Shown here in pieces: positions 1 through 9,240 of a DNA stretch of 64,000 nucleotides. Positions within the stretch are counted from its first letter, which is position 1, and each line of letters starts with the position of its first letter. Location of the stretch: the NCBI GenBank assembly GCA_016840165.1, contig JAEOSU010000051.1, forward strand, positions 223,090 to 287,089, read 5' to 3'. Below the pieces are notes generated by a model. It searched no databases and was not told the origin of the DNA. It saw only the letters and a program-made list of their open reading frames with translations. The stretch comes from Promethearchaeota archaeon. Its GTDB lineage: Archaea > Asgardarchaeota > Lokiarchaeia > Sigyniarchaeales > SOKP01. The translations under genes and the position numbers were made by a program.

Positions 1-2
1 TC

Positions 3-611
3 CCTAATGAACTTATATCTCTCATTGAGAACTTAGAGTACATGGAATCTGTATTTTTTGTTAATATAGGAATAGATTTTGATCCCTCCTCCCATCAAAG
101 AAAAGCATTATGTTATTATTATGGAACTTACGATATTGAAGGGGCAATAGATAATTGTATTTCAGGAAAATATCATGAAGGGAAAGATGGATTCTTAATA
201 TATATTCCTTCCATGCATTCCCCTGAAATGGCACCTCATGGGAATCATGCTGTAACAATATATACCATTGCACCCCATAAATTAGATGAAGGAGATTGGG
301 CACAAAAAGGAGAAGATTTTGCAGAAAAATTATTAATAGAAGCTGAAAAGTACATTCCTGGATTGAGAGAGCATATTCAGACCAAAATCATCCTCACTCC
401 TGATGATTTTAAATCTAGAATTAACGTAATTCGCCATAGTTTTGGAGGATTAGCGCCAATTATTGGACAAACAGGTCCCTCGCATCGAACTCCGATTGAA
501 AAATTATGGTATATAGGAGCATACAGTGAATCTGGAGGCGGAGTAGCGGGAACAGCTCTTGGAGCTCGAAATGTAGCAAAGATGATTTTAAGAGAGACTC
601 AAAATAAGTAA
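3..611 (+). CDS. NAD(P)/FAD-dependent oxidoreductase, CrtI/phytoene desaturase-like (C-terminal part)
   Basis: This is the C-terminal part of a gene that begins before the window. The frame is open to position 3, upstream of the ATG at 42, so that ATG is probably internal. The C-terminal segment GGLAPIIGQ, then LWYIGAYSESGGGVAG and GARNVAKMI, matches the FAD-binding end of the phytoene desaturase/retinol saturase family, where a Gly-rich stretch contacts the flavin. Enzymes of this family oxidise or saturate isoprenoid or other hydrophobic substrates. The substrate cannot be told from this fragment. No gene follows on this strand for several kilobases. Confidence 0.75.
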   Translation, partial: PNELISLIENLEYMESVFFVNIGIDFDPSSHQRKALCYYYGTYDIEGAIDNCISGKYHEGKDGFLIYIPSMHSPEMAPHGNHAVTIYTIAPHKLDEGDWAQKGEDFAEKLLIEAEKYIPGLREHIQTKIILTPDDFKSRINVIRHSFGGLAPIIGQTGPSHRTPIEKLWYIGAYSESGGGVAGTALGARNVAKMILRETQNK

Positions 612-1339
612 GTATAGCTATAAAACAAAAGATTTAACCCAACACATCGATTTATTCATTATTTTTCTTAATAATTTAAGCAAGGGTTTTTCACAAACTA
701 TTTTAAGAAAAATTGTTAAATTTTCAATTCATATCATACATATATTTTAACGAAAGCGAGTTTCAATCAAGAAAAATTGATGATCATTGCTTATTAAGAT
801 CTTAATAAATTCTTACTTGAGGGTGATTTGTAACTATTCTATTCAAAATTTATTCAAAATTTGGGATAATATGCTTCAACAAAATGACAATATGTCCCAT
901 GAATTCTGAGAAAAATTTTTATTTTCAATTAAAATTATGAGCCAACGTAGCTTTTATTTTTTAATACTTGCTTATAATGGAAAATAAAAAAAGAAGGAAC
1001 ATCAAACCAGATATTAGCATTCTAATATATTGAATATTCAAATCAAACGGTTATTAAATTGACGAAACATTTTTATAGGTGGAATAACATATTATGGATT
1101 AGAAAATTTCGATTTTCGTTTTGTAGTGGAATGTTTTTTTTTAGCCCATAATTTATTCCTCCACGAATTTTTTGGACTCAAAATCTAATACATTCCATTA
1201 CTTTTTTCTTTTTTCCGCTTTAGGACTTTTTTTTTTGAATAAATTTGTTTTTGAAATAAAGAGGTATTACTGGGAATGAATTAAATATGAGAAGAAGAAT
1301 ATTATTTGGTAAAAGTAAGAGAAATGATTAATAAAAGTT
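612..1339. other. Long AT-rich intergenic region with inverted repeats
   Basis: About 730 bases without a convincing gene. The sequence AAGAAAAATT occurs at 705-714 and 769-778; the same ten bases form the arms of the repeated palindromes at 45.3 and 50.2 kb. An imperfect inverted repeat has arms at 1078-1097 and 1145-1162 (about 18 bases, one bulge) with a T-rich loop. It could be a degenerate mobile-element remnant or a terminator for the convergent genes on either side. A GGTGAT motif at 822-827 precedes only a short, unconvincing reading frame. Confidence 0.4.
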
Positions 1340-2539
1340 CTATTCTTCTTCTTCTTTAACTTTTTTAATTTCATCAATAAGTACGGGAATTACTTTATGA
1401 AGATCGCCAACGATACCATAATGAGCAACACTAAAAATCGGAGCATTTGGATCCTTGTTAATCGCTACTATAATTTCTGAATTTTCCATTCCAACTAAAT
1501 GTTGAATCGCCCCTGAGATGCCACAAGCAACATATAACTTGGGAGTAACGGTCTTTCCAGTTTGTCCTACTTGTCTATCTTGATCTAACCAATTTAACTC
1601 AATAGTAACTCGCGAACCTCCCATTTCAGCTCCTAAGACTTCTGCCAATTCTTCAATAAGCTTAAAATTTTCTTTTGATCCAACCCCTCTTCCTCCTGCT
1701 ACTATAATTTCAGCATCTTCGAGATTAATTTTTTCCTTCTGTTTCTTTACAATCTTTAAGATTTTCGTTACCGAATCTTTCTCTTCGAATTTTTTTATAA
1801 TTGTTGTAATTTTAGGCTTCTTCTTTGCTATCTTATTTGCTTTAAATATTCCTGGACGTACGGTAGCCATCTGGGGTCGACTTGTAGGGGTTCTTATTGT
1901 CGCCATAATATTTCCACCAAACGTAGGACGGGTTTGAAGCAAATTTTTTGTATCTTCTTCAATTTCTAATCCAGTACAATCTGCAGTTAATCCAGCATTC
2001 AGTTTTTTTGCAATTCGGGGTGCAAAATCCCTTCCCGTCGGCGTTGCTCCAATCAGTATAACTTCAGGTTTGCGATCCTCAATTATTTCAGATAGAGCTT
2101 TTACATACAAGTCTGAATAGTAATTCTTTAATAGCTTTGATTTAATATAGATGACTTCATCCACGCCGTAGTCACCAAAAGTCTCTAAAACCTCTTCAAA
2201 GTCATCTCCAAGAATTACTACTGTCAAAGACACATTTAATTCATTAGCAAGCTCTCTACCTTTCGTTAATAACTGATACACCACATTATGGATATTTTCT
2301 TGAAAATGTTCCGCAATAACCCACACTCCTTTGAATAAGGTTTTATCGATCTTGTCAATATACTCTTCCCGTTCTAAAGTGATTGCTTCTACTGGACATG
2401 CATCAACACAAGCTCCACATAATGTACAATCTCCAGTTATAACTGCAACATTTTCTATAAGTTCGATTCCGCCAAAAGGACAACTTGCGACACAACTTCC
2501 ACAACCTGTGCATAACTCATCATCTATGATAATACTCAT
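1340..2539 (-). CDS. etfA: Electron transfer flavoprotein alpha subunit with N-terminal 2[4Fe-4S] ferredoxin domain
   Basis: EtfA carries FAD and passes electrons from acyl-CoA dehydrogenases. Residues 1-60 form an extra bacterial-type ferredoxin domain with two CxxCxxCxxxC(P) sets (C10, C13, C16, C20 and C38, C41, C44, C48). The ETF alpha region follows, ending in the FAD-binding segment with QVGQTGKTVTP and ACGISGAIQHLVGM. At 399 residues it is longer than plain EtfA because of the fusion. Ferredoxin-fused EtfA proteins are known in anaerobes, for example the caffeyl-CoA reductase complex, where ETF takes part in electron bifurcation. It lies 13 bases after etfB with a GAGAGG-type ribosome binding site, so the two are co-transcribed. 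Bifurcation here is inferred, not shown. Confidence 0.93.
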   Translation of the reverse strand: MSIIIDDELCTGCGSCVASCPFGGIELIENVAVITGDCTLCGACVDACPVEAITLEREEYIDKIDKTLFKGVWVIAEHFQENIHNVVYQLLTKGRELANELNVSLTVVILGDDFEEVLETFGDYGVDEVIYIKSKLLKNYYSDLYVKALSEIIEDRKPEVILIGATPTGRDFAPRIAKKLNAGLTADCTGLEIEEDTKNLLQTRPTFGGNIMATIRTPTSRPQMATVRPGIFKANKIAKKKPKITTIIKKFEEKDSVTKILKIVKKQKEKINLEDAEIIVAGGRGVGSKENFKLIEELAEVLGAEMGGSRVTIELNWLDQDRQVGQTGKTVTPKLYVACGISGAIQHLVGMENSEIIVAINKDPNAPIFSVAHYGIVGDLHKVIPVLIDEIKKVKEEEE

Positions 2540-2552
2540 TCTCTTTAACCTC

Positions 2553-3371
2553 TCATATGATCTTATCTTCCTTCAGGTTATCACATAAGCTCTGAGACAT
2601 CTCTTCTATTGTTCCTTCAAGCTTGATATGTTCTCCTTTACGTTGAGGAACAAAAATCCGCCATACTTCAGTTTGAGAACCGTTTAACCCTAATTCTTTA
2701 CTGTCTACTTCTAAATCTTCTGCAGTTAAGGGAATCACCTTTTTTTTCGAATAAGCATCAACAGTACCTTTCATACTAGGGTTTCTTGGTTTATTTATTT
2801 CCTTAAGTACTGAAATTAAAGCAGGTAATTTCGTTTCGATAATTACAACTTCTTCTGCTCTGAATGCCCGTTCGACTTGGATTTTATCTTTTCCCTTCAT
2901 TTCGAATTTTAATACATAGGTAATTTGGGGAATATTTAATTCTTCTGCAAGTTCTGGTCCCACTTGTGCAGTGTCGCCATCAATGGCTTGAGTACCACAG
3001 ATAACAAGATAATCCTCCTTTTCCTGTGATTCTTCTAACAGTTTTTTTATTCCCAAAGCGAGAGTATGTGAAGTGGCTAAAGTATCAGCTCCCGCAAATG
3101 CTCTATCAGTTAGCAAATATGCGATATCAGCTCCCATTGCTAATGCTTCCCGCAAGGCTTTTTCGGCTTGAGGAGGCCCCATACTCAAAGCAATCACCTC
3201 TCCACCATACTTTTCTCGGAGGGAAACTGCCAATTCAATAGCATGTTTGTCGTGCGGATTTACAATCGAGGGAATTCCTTCTCTCACTAGCGTATTACTT
3301 TTTGGATCGATTTTAACTTCAGAAACCCCGGGAACTTGCTTGATACACACAAAAATTTTCAAATTTACCAC
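2553..3371 (-). CDS. etfB: Electron transfer flavoprotein beta subunit
   Basis: EtfB pairs with EtfA to form the soluble flavoprotein that links acyl-CoA dehydrogenases to other carriers. The 272 residues are the usual family length. The N-terminus (KIFVCIKQVPG), the NPHDKHAIELA segment and the nucleotide-binding stretch around GTQAIDGDTAQVGPELAE are typical. It is the first gene of the etfBA pair and follows the acyl-CoA dehydrogenase gene on the same strand after about 100 bases, so all three may be expressed together. In bifurcating ETFs this subunit binds an extra FAD and NAD; whether it does here needs alignment. Confidence 0.93.
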   Translation of the reverse strand: MVNLKIFVCIKQVPGVSEVKIDPKSNTLVREGIPSIVNPHDKHAIELAVSLREKYGGEVIALSMGPPQAEKALREALAMGADIAYLLTDRAFAGADTLATSHTLALGIKKLLEESQEKEDYLVICGTQAIDGDTAQVGPELAEELNIPQITYVLKFEMKGKDKIQVERAFRAEEVVIIETKLPALISVLKEINKPRNPSMKGTVDAYSKKKVIPLTAEDLEVDSKELGLNGSQTEVWRIFVPQRKGEHIKLEGTIEEMSQSLCDNLKEDKII

Positions 3372-3474
3372 ATAGCAGTAATTTTTTATTTGTATAAAAT
3401 ATTAAAACACTTTTAAACAATATATTTTTGTCTTTTGAAAGATTTTACAAAAGAATCAAATTTAAGCAATTGTA

Positions 3475-4626
3475 TTATCTTTTCCTTAACATATGACTAG
3501 CGATGACTAATCGTTGAATCTCGCTTGTACCTTCATAAATCTCTCCTAATTTTGCATCACGAAAATATCTTTCAACAGGATATGCCTTCATCAGCCCGTA
3601 TCCTCCGTGAATCTGTAATGCCTGATGTGCAGCATTCATTGCAGCCTCTGAAGCTACAAGTTTTGCCATTGAACCTGCTAATCCGTATGGCTGTCCTTGA
3701 TCACATAACCATGCTGCTCTATAGGTTAATAATCTTGAAGATTCCACGTCTGTGGCCATATCTGCTATCTTCCATTGAATCCCTTGAAATTTTGCTATCT
3801 TCACTCCAAATTGTTCGCGTTCATTCGCATATTTGATGGCTTCTTCCAAACATCCTTGGGCTAATCCAAGACATTGTGCAGCGATAACAATACGTCCATA
3901 ATCTAGAATCTGAAGTCCTAATTTAAAACCACCACCAATATTTCCTAAAATTTGATCATCGGGTACTCTTACATTATCAAACACTAATTCTGAAGTGTTT
4001 GAAGCTCTACAACCTAATTTATCTTCTTTAACTCCGACAGAATAACCTGGGGTATCACTATTAACAATAAAAACGGTTAGTTCTTTTCGAGAGCCCTTTT
4101 CTCCTGATTTTGCTACAACAAGCATTGTTTCAGCAATTCCACCATTTGTTGCGAATATTTTACTTCCATTCAAAATCCATTCATCTCCATCCTTTTCAGC
4201 TGTCATTTGAACACCACCAGCATCAGAACCTGCATTTGCTTCGGTTAATAAAAAGGCTCCAATCTTTTCACCTTTTGCTACTGGGATAAGGAATTTTTGC
4301 TTTTGTTCCTCTGTTCCATACTTATAAATAGGATAAGCACAGACAGAACAATGAACACCAGTTGTAATAGCCCAAGAAGCATCTATCCTTCCAATTTCTT
4401 CCGTAATTATTGCAAAAGCTATAGTATCATCATGTAAGCCCGCTCCACCGTATTCTTCTGGAATACATGTTCCAAAATAGTTTAATTCTTTCATTTTCTT
4501 CATGACTGTTGGATCTAATTCTTGTATACGATCAGATTCTTCCGCTACTGGAGCAATATATTCTTCAGCAAATTCACGAGTAAGCTTTCTTATCATTTTT
4601 TGTTTTTCTGTTAACTCAAAATCCAT
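3475..4626 (-). CDS. Acyl-CoA dehydrogenase (short/medium-chain type)
   Basis: FAD enzyme that introduces the alpha,beta double bond into an acyl-CoA and hands the electrons to ETF. About 383 residues, the normal size. The order N-terminal helical domain, FAD-binding beta domain (FLLTEANAGSDAG) and C-terminal helical domain is intact. The catalytic base is the Glu in GEIYEGTSEIQR, about residue 365, as in butyryl-CoA dehydrogenases. A TTG lies nine bases further upstream, but the ATG at 4626 gives the standard start MDFELTEKQ and is preferred. It lies directly upstream of etfB and etfA, which fits a dehydrogenase-ETF unit. Chain-length specificity cannot be told. Confidence 0.92.
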   Translation of the reverse strand: MDFELTEKQKMIRKLTREFAEEYIAPVAEESDRIQELDPTVMKKMKELNYFGTCIPEEYGGAGLHDDTIAFAIITEEIGRIDASWAITTGVHCSVCAYPIYKYGTEEQKQKFLIPVAKGEKIGAFLLTEANAGSDAGGVQMTAEKDGDEWILNGSKIFATNGGIAETMLVVAKSGEKGSRKELTVFIVNSDTPGYSVGVKEDKLGCRASNTSELVFDNVRVPDDQILGNIGGGFKLGLQILDYGRIVIAAQCLGLAQGCLEEAIKYANEREQFGVKIAKFQGIQWKIADMATDVESSRLLTYRAAWLCDQGQPYGLAGSMAKLVASEAAMNAAHQALQIHGGYGLMKAYPVERYFRDAKLGEIYEGTSEIQRLVIASHMLRKR

Positions 4627-4772
4627 AATAACCAATTATAGTATATATTAGTTGTTTAGATACAAAATATAATTAAAACTACTTTAAAAGAATAAATGTT
4701 TTCATTTTATTGAATTAAAAATCCTTAAAAATAACTTCTTATATCCGATTCGACAAGAGGAAAAAAAAATAT

Positions 4773-5582
4773 TTAATTAGTTATAACAAAAGGCATTTCA
4801 GAATCCGGTTTGCGAGAGAGTTTATTAGGACCGAAATATATAAGAACAAGAATAAGATAAACACCAATCATTATGCCTCCCCCAATATAGAATATCATCT
4901 GAGGTAATAATCCTAAATATCCAGTAATAAAAGCTCCATTAAAGTTAAAGCAGAAATGGAATAATACGGCGATTATCAGACTTCCTTTAGTGTTATTATA
5001 CCCCCATGTTATTAAAATTGAAATTACAAGATTTAGGAAAATAAATATATAAAAAGGTATGCGGGTTTCAACAAAATATAACGGGATATGCCAACAACCC
5101 CATATCAACCCTAAAACCAAGCTTGAAGCTAAGGCACTAAATTTTGATTCAAGTCTTGGTAAAGCAAATCCTCTCCATCCTGCTTCCTCGCTTAAAGGAC
5201 CGGATAATAGAGTAGTTAACAAGTAAAATAGAAACAAAGGAAAAGTTAATCCAGTTACTGGTCCTGGTGCGCTCCCTCCAAGCAAAAGATAAATCCCTGA
5301 AAAAATAAGTGGAGCAATCATTAAAAGAAATGCGGCTAAATACCATTTATAACCTACTTTCCATTTTAGAAATCCCTTTAAGAGGATTTTTACTTCTGTC
5401 CAACCTCCAATTAACCAAGAAGTAATCAAAGCTGCTATTGTTGGATTCCAAACTGAAAAAAACCAATAAATTATGAAATCTAAACCCCAAAATAATCTAA
5501 GAATAACAGTTACAATCATTATCAGATAAGTTAATACAAAATAGAAAGTAAGCGAATACTTTTTAATAAATTCTGAAGACAT
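4773..5582 (-). CDS. CPBP family intramembrane metalloprotease (CAAX/Rce1-like)
   Basis: Membrane protein of about 269 residues with seven to eight hydrophobic segments. It carries the family motifs: EExxxR (E132, E133, R137 in SEEAGWRGFALPRL), an Arg/His motif in GCWHIPLYF, and HxxxN in LFHFCFN. Family members include the eukaryotic Rce1 protease, which trims prenylated CaaX proteins, and many bacterial proteins of other or unknown role. No partner gene suggests its substrate. The TATA-like element about 25 bases upstream, and the lack of a ribosome binding site, suggest a leaderless transcript. Confidence 0.85.
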   Translation of the reverse strand: MSSEFIKKYSLTFYFVLTYLIMIVTVILRLFWGLDFIIYWFFSVWNPTIAALITSWLIGGWTEVKILLKGFLKWKVGYKWYLAAFLLMIAPLIFSGIYLLLGGSAPGPVTGLTFPLFLFYLLTTLLSGPLSEEAGWRGFALPRLESKFSALASSLVLGLIWGCWHIPLYFVETRIPFYIFIFLNLVISILITWGYNNTKGSLIIAVLFHFCFNFNGAFITGYLGLLPQMIFYIGGGIMIGVYLILVLIYFGPNKLSRKPDSEMPFVITN

Positions 5583-5601
5583 AATATATGAAATTTGACT
5601 T

Positions 5602-5614
5602 TTTTATATAAAAA
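5602..5614 (-). promoter_or_regulatory. TATA box of the CPBP gene (leaderless)
   Basis: TTTTTATATAAAA lies about 20-30 bases before the ATG at 5582. Archaeal transcription starts about 25 bases downstream of TATA, so the mRNA would begin at or next to the start codon. No Shine-Dalgarno sequence precedes the gene. Inferred from spacing only. Confidence 0.5.
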
Positions 5615-5640
5615 GATTTCATAGCTCAATATTTAATTAG

Positions 5641-5650
5641 TATTATATTT
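5641..5650 (+). promoter_or_regulatory. TATA box of the MBL-fold gene (leaderless)
   Basis: TATTATATTT is centred about 26 bases before the ATG at 5672, which again predicts initiation at or close to the start codon. No ribosome binding site is visible. It forms a compact divergent promoter pair with the element at 5602-5614. Confidence 0.45.
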
Positions 5651-5671
5651 TATTATTGCATACTTAAATTT

Positions 5672-6490
5672 ATGGCGAATAGCACTCAACACTTCGAAAT
5701 TTCAAAACTTAAAGAATACCTATACGTGATTAAAGAAAATATCTCTCTTGTTCATCCTATTTATACAAATGATCCCCTAAATATGTATCTGCTTTTAGGA
5801 GAGCATTCGGCTCTACTACTTGATACTGGTTGTGGTCTCTCTCCTATCAAACCAGTTGTTGAAGATTTAATTGCAGATCGTGAGTTAATCGTTTTAAACA
5901 GCCATACTCACTGGGATCATATCTTAGGAAATAATGAATTCGGAGAGGTGTTTGTACACGAAGAAGAAGCCCATATCGTTTCACAATCCTATGATGTTTC
6001 GTATTTTCAAGACTCTCCTAACAAGAAAGTTATTCAAATATATGCAAATCAGAATTTTCTAATTACTCCAGCTCCAGTTATAAAAACATTCAAAGATCAA
6101 GATGAATTTGACTTGGGTGGATTAAAAGTGAAAATTATACATTGCCCAGGACATTCTCCTGGCTCTGTTTGTTTACTTACGAGTAAAAACGAACTTTTCA
6201 CTTCTGATGTGGCTTATTACGGAGATCTTTTTTTACCAAATAGGGTAGAAATTCCCCAGGTCCTTAATTCTCTAAATAAATTGATAAATATATGTAAAAA
6301 AGAAAATATTAAAAAATTATACCCCTCTCACAGAAAAACACCTTGCGAGATAGGTCTGTTGATAGACCTCCGTAATGCGATTAATAATATTGAAAATAGA
6401 TGGGATACTAAAAAGTCGTTTGATTTCTTTCAATCATGGCAAATTGGTGAGATAACAGAGAAATTCAGATTTTTTGTGGCTAAGTACTAA
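5672..6490 (+). CDS. MBL-fold metallohydrolase
   Basis: Metallo-beta-lactamase fold protein of 272 residues. It contains the metal motif HxHxDH (H78, H80, D82, H83 in NSHTHWDHILGN), the second-site His in HCPGHSPGSVCLL, an Asp in TSDVAYYGD and a C-terminal PSHRKTP. Together these give a complete dinuclear zinc or iron site. The family hydrolyses thioesters, lactones, phosphodiesters and other substrates. The substrate here is unknown, and the neighbours give no clue. Confidence 0.85.
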   Translation: MANSTQHFEISKLKEYLYVIKENISLVHPIYTNDPLNMYLLLGEHSALLLDTGCGLSPIKPVVEDLIADRELIVLNSHTHWDHILGNNEFGEVFVHEEEAHIVSQSYDVSYFQDSPNKKVIQIYANQNFLITPAPVIKTFKDQDEFDLGGLKVKIIHCPGHSPGSVCLLTSKNELFTSDVAYYGDLFLPNRVEIPQVLNSLNKLINICKKENIKKLYPSHRKTPCEIGLLIDLRNAINNIENRWDTKKSFDFFQSWQIGEITEKFRFFVAKY

Positions 6491-6567
6491 ATTTCTCTTA
6501 ATTGATAATTTATAATCCAAACTAAAAAATAATCAAGCTGTTTGTTTAAATATGAGGTGATAATTGA

Positions 6568-7077
6568 ATGGCGAAAATTGCTATTTTAGCAACTGATGGA
6601 TTTGAAGAAGCAGAATTAATTTACCCCTTTTATCGATTAAAGGAAGCCGGTCATGAAAGTGTGTTGATTAGTCTTGGAAAACGACCAATAGAGGGAAAAT
6701 TTGGTTATCTTATGAAACCAAGTTTTAAAATTGTAGATGTAAATGCCGATGATTATGATGGAGTAATTATTCCCGGTGGAACTAAAAACCCCGATTATTT
6801 AAGAAGAAATCAAGTGATACTCGAGTTTGTGCATAAAATCAACGAGCAAAAAAAATTGGTAGGGGCTATATGTCATGCTGGATGGGTTTTGATATCAGCA
6901 AAAGTCATAAAAGGGCGAAAGGCTACAAGTTATTATGCGATAAAAGATGATATGATTAATGCTGGAGCAGATTTTCATGATAAATCAGTGATAGTGGATG
7001 AAAATTTAATCACTTCCCGAATGCCGGATGATTTACCTGATTTTATGAGAGCTGTCTTAAGATTCTTACAAGAGTAA
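6568..7077 (+). CDS. DJ-1/PfpI family protein
   Basis: Cytosolic protein of 169 residues from the DJ-1/PfpI class of glutamine-amidotransferase-like folds. The nucleophile is C102 in GAICHAGWVL, with an acidic residue near the N-terminus (DGFEEAELIYP). The length matches PfpI, reported as an intracellular protease and as a glyoxalase/deglycase. A GAGGTGAT ribosome binding site seven bases before the ATG is the clearest in this part of the window and shows the consensus of this genome. Confidence 0.88.
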   Translation: MAKIAILATDGFEEAELIYPFYRLKEAGHESVLISLGKRPIEGKFGYLMKPSFKIVDVNADDYDGVIIPGGTKNPDYLRRNQVILEFVHKINEQKKLVGAICHAGWVLISAKVIKGRKATSYYAIKDDMINAGADFHDKSVIVDENLITSRMPDDLPDFMRAVLRFLQE

Positions 7078-7196
7078 CTTATTAATTAATTCTAACTTTT
7101 TTTATCCATTAATATTTTTAATAGAAATTAATACATATTTTTAACATATTAAACCAGATTTTATTTAAGAAATATACTTTGAAAGAGATTATTAGC

Positions 7197-7691
7197 ATGA
7201 AAATTTTGATAATATATTATACAATGGGAGGAAGAACTAAAAAGACCGCTGAAGCGATTGGTAGCACGTTAATCGATCACGAGGTTAATTATTTTGCAAT
7301 AGAACTACGTGGAAAAAGAATTGAAAAAATAAAACAGTTTGACAGGTTTCAAAATGGAGATTACTCTGAGATTGAAAAAAATCTTAATTCCTTGGATATC
7401 AAACCTTTTGAATTAATAATAATTGGAATGCCCACTTATGGAAAGTTCCCCCCCAAAACGTTTGATGAAATCATTAGAAGGATGGGAAATTTAAACAATA
7501 AAAAGGTAATCGTATTCACGACCGCTAGATTCTCGGGAGGAAAAGCCCGTGATTACATGGAATCGAAAGTAGAAAATTCTGGTGGAAGGGTGATAAAAAA
7601 AATGAAATTTAAAAGACTTTTTTGGATTGGAACTAAAAGAGCACTAAAATACGGGAAAGTTCTCAATAAGGCTTTTGACCAAAGACCTTAA
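7197..7691 (+). CDS. Flavodoxin-like protein
   Basis: About 164 residues with a flavodoxin fold. It starts KILIIYYTMGGRTKKTAEAI, where the first strand and the following Gly/Thr loop would bind the FMN phosphate. IGMPTYGKFPPKTF and FTTARFSGGKARDYM continue the pattern. The ATG at 7197 is preferred over an in-frame TTG 18 bases earlier, because GAAAGAG sits nine bases before the ATG and the beta-strand begins there. It may act as an electron carrier or flavoprotein reductase. Confidence 0.75.
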   Translation: MKILIIYYTMGGRTKKTAEAIGSTLIDHEVNYFAIELRGKRIEKIKQFDRFQNGDYSEIEKNLNSLDIKPFELIIIGMPTYGKFPPKTFDEIIRRMGNLNNKKVIVFTTARFSGGKARDYMESKVENSGGRVIKKMKFKRLFWIGTKRALKYGKVLNKAFDQRP

Positions 7692-7738
7692 AAGTTTACA
7701 TCTATTTTTTAATTCTAAATTTAATTTTTTTAACAAAG

Positions 7739-8728
7739 ATGAGATTTCATTATATTATCTTAGTATTAATTCTAAATCCTATATTGTTATGTATCACATC
7801 ACAATTTAATGGGATTTCTGATTATAATGCTAATAACAAATTAAATGAAGACTGGCCTACAACCTCCCAATCATATATCGATCATCCTCCTATTCTGATA
7901 ACAAGTGACGGCGTTTTTTCAGGATATTCTTTTACGGGAAATGGAACTTCTGATAAACCCTATATTATTGAAGGATACAATATTACGGCTGTTGGTTCTC
8001 TCACATTTGGAATTGAAATAAGGAACACATATTCTCATTTCATTATAAGAGATTGTATTATTTATACCGAGTTTATGGGAATAGGGTTATCTTATATTCA
8101 AGCAGGAACTTCAAAAATTTCTCATAATATATTGATTTCAACTACTAATGACGGCAGTGGAATTGCATTAAGACATATGAATAACAGTACTGTTGAACGG
8201 AATACATGTAATGGTTTCATTCAAGGAATTCATATTGATGATGTTTATGGATGTAGGATCCATAGTAATATAATAATCAATTCTGAATATCAAGGGATTA
8301 ATATTCGCTATTCTGATTCAAACATTATCACAAATAATATTATTACTAACACAAATCAACATGGAATAGCTATTGTAGGAACCTCAATAAATAATACAAT
8401 TCACCATAATAGATTAGAAAACAATGCATGGGCAGACTCCTATGATATTGATGGAGGTCCATCCCAAGGCCCCCCAAATAGTCAAGCTTATGATGAGGGT
8501 TCTAATAATATTTGGTATGATGAAGAGTCTCAAGAAGGTAACTTTTGGTCAGATTACTTTGGAATCGGACCTTACTCTATAGATGGACCTACTGGTGCCG
8601 TAGATCTTTATCCTTTTCACACGACAGGATTAACTCCCTTTATTATAATAATCACAATAATCCCATCTATTGTAGCGATTTCAGTGCTTCTTATACTTGT
8701 TTTAAGGAAGAGACGAAAAAATAACTAA
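7739..8728 (+). CDS. Secreted, membrane-anchored right-handed beta-helix (NosD/CASH-like) protein
   Basis: 329 residues with an N-terminal signal peptide (hydrophobic, residues 4-20). A repeat region follows with Asn-rich turns such as SHNILIST, VERNTCNGF, IHSNIIINS, ITNNIITNT and IHHNRLENN, typical of parallel beta-helix domains of the NosD/CASH type. A single C-terminal transmembrane helix ends in a basic tail (LRKRRKNN), so the helix domain faces outside. Such domains bind or cleave surface polysaccharides or serve as adhesive surface proteins. No catalytic residues can be named. Confidence 0.75.
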   Translation: MRFHYIILVLILNPILLCITSQFNGISDYNANNKLNEDWPTTSQSYIDHPPILITSDGVFSGYSFTGNGTSDKPYIIEGYNITAVGSLTFGIEIRNTYSHFIIRDCIIYTEFMGIGLSYIQAGTSKISHNILISTTNDGSGIALRHMNNSTVERNTCNGFIQGIHIDDVYGCRIHSNIIINSEYQGINIRYSDSNIITNNIITNTNQHGIAIVGTSINNTIHHNRLENNAWADSYDIDGGPSQGPPNSQAYDEGSNNIWYDEESQEGNFWSDYFGIGPYSIDGPTGAVDLYPFHTTGLTPFIIIITIIPSIVAISVLLILVLRKRRKNN

Positions 8729-8788
8729 ATTTTATTTACTTCATTTATTTTTGAATTAATCTAACCCAATCTAAGGTCATTTTTAGTA

Positions 8789-9118
8789 CTAATTTTTCTC
8801 CTTCACCAACGTTAAAAGCTTTTTAATTTTTTCCTCGTCAATGTCATAAGTACTTTTAATTTTAATATGACGCATTGTTTTCCCAGTTCCTTCAAGGAGT
8901 TTAATCTCATCTTTACTTAAATTTTTCATCGAAAACCCTAAATTTACATGGGTTTTTAGAGCAACGAAATAATATAAATTTCCATAGTTGGGTACTCCCC
9001 ATTTCATTTCTTCTTTTATAGAAGGAAAAGTCTTCAATATTATCTCTCTGAGCCTTCGACAGATCTCTTTTTGGGGTGAGTTTTGCTCCTCTATATATTG
9101 GCTTACTTTCTCATCCAT
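8789..9118 (-). CDS. DUF1801 (YdhG-like) domain protein
   Basis: Small protein of 109 residues. The pattern LREIILKTFPSIKEEMKWGVPNY followed by VALKTHVNLGF and KTMRHIKI fits the DUF1801 family. Biochemical function is not established for the family. It is divergent from the membrane protein gene downstream on the plus strand. AATTATAAG about 20 bases before the ATG could be its TATA box. Confidence 0.75.
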   Translation of the reverse strand: MDEKVSQYIEEQNSPQKEICRRLREIILKTFPSIKEEMKWGVPNYGNLYYFVALKTHVNLGFSMKNLSKDEIKLLEGTGKTMRHIKIKSTYDIDEEKIKKLLTLVKEKN

Positions 9119-9240
9119 GATTTTATTCTTCTTATAATTTGAATCAAAAATGTTTATAAATTAGATTAGTGTTTCACAGTATTATATGTTCACTATTTAA
9201 TTAAACTCACAATTTTAAATTATTTGAAAATGCGATTAAT

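Noticed and set aside
835..936. Possible short gene starting with ATT behind GGTGAT (822-827)
   Set aside because: It would encode only about 33 residues of low-complexity sequence with no family pattern. The GGTGAT match alone is not enough.
1078..1162. Imperfect inverted repeat as a miniature transposable element
   Set aside because: Arms of about 18 bases with a bulge, no target-site duplication and no second copy seen. Terminator-like or chance structure is as likely.
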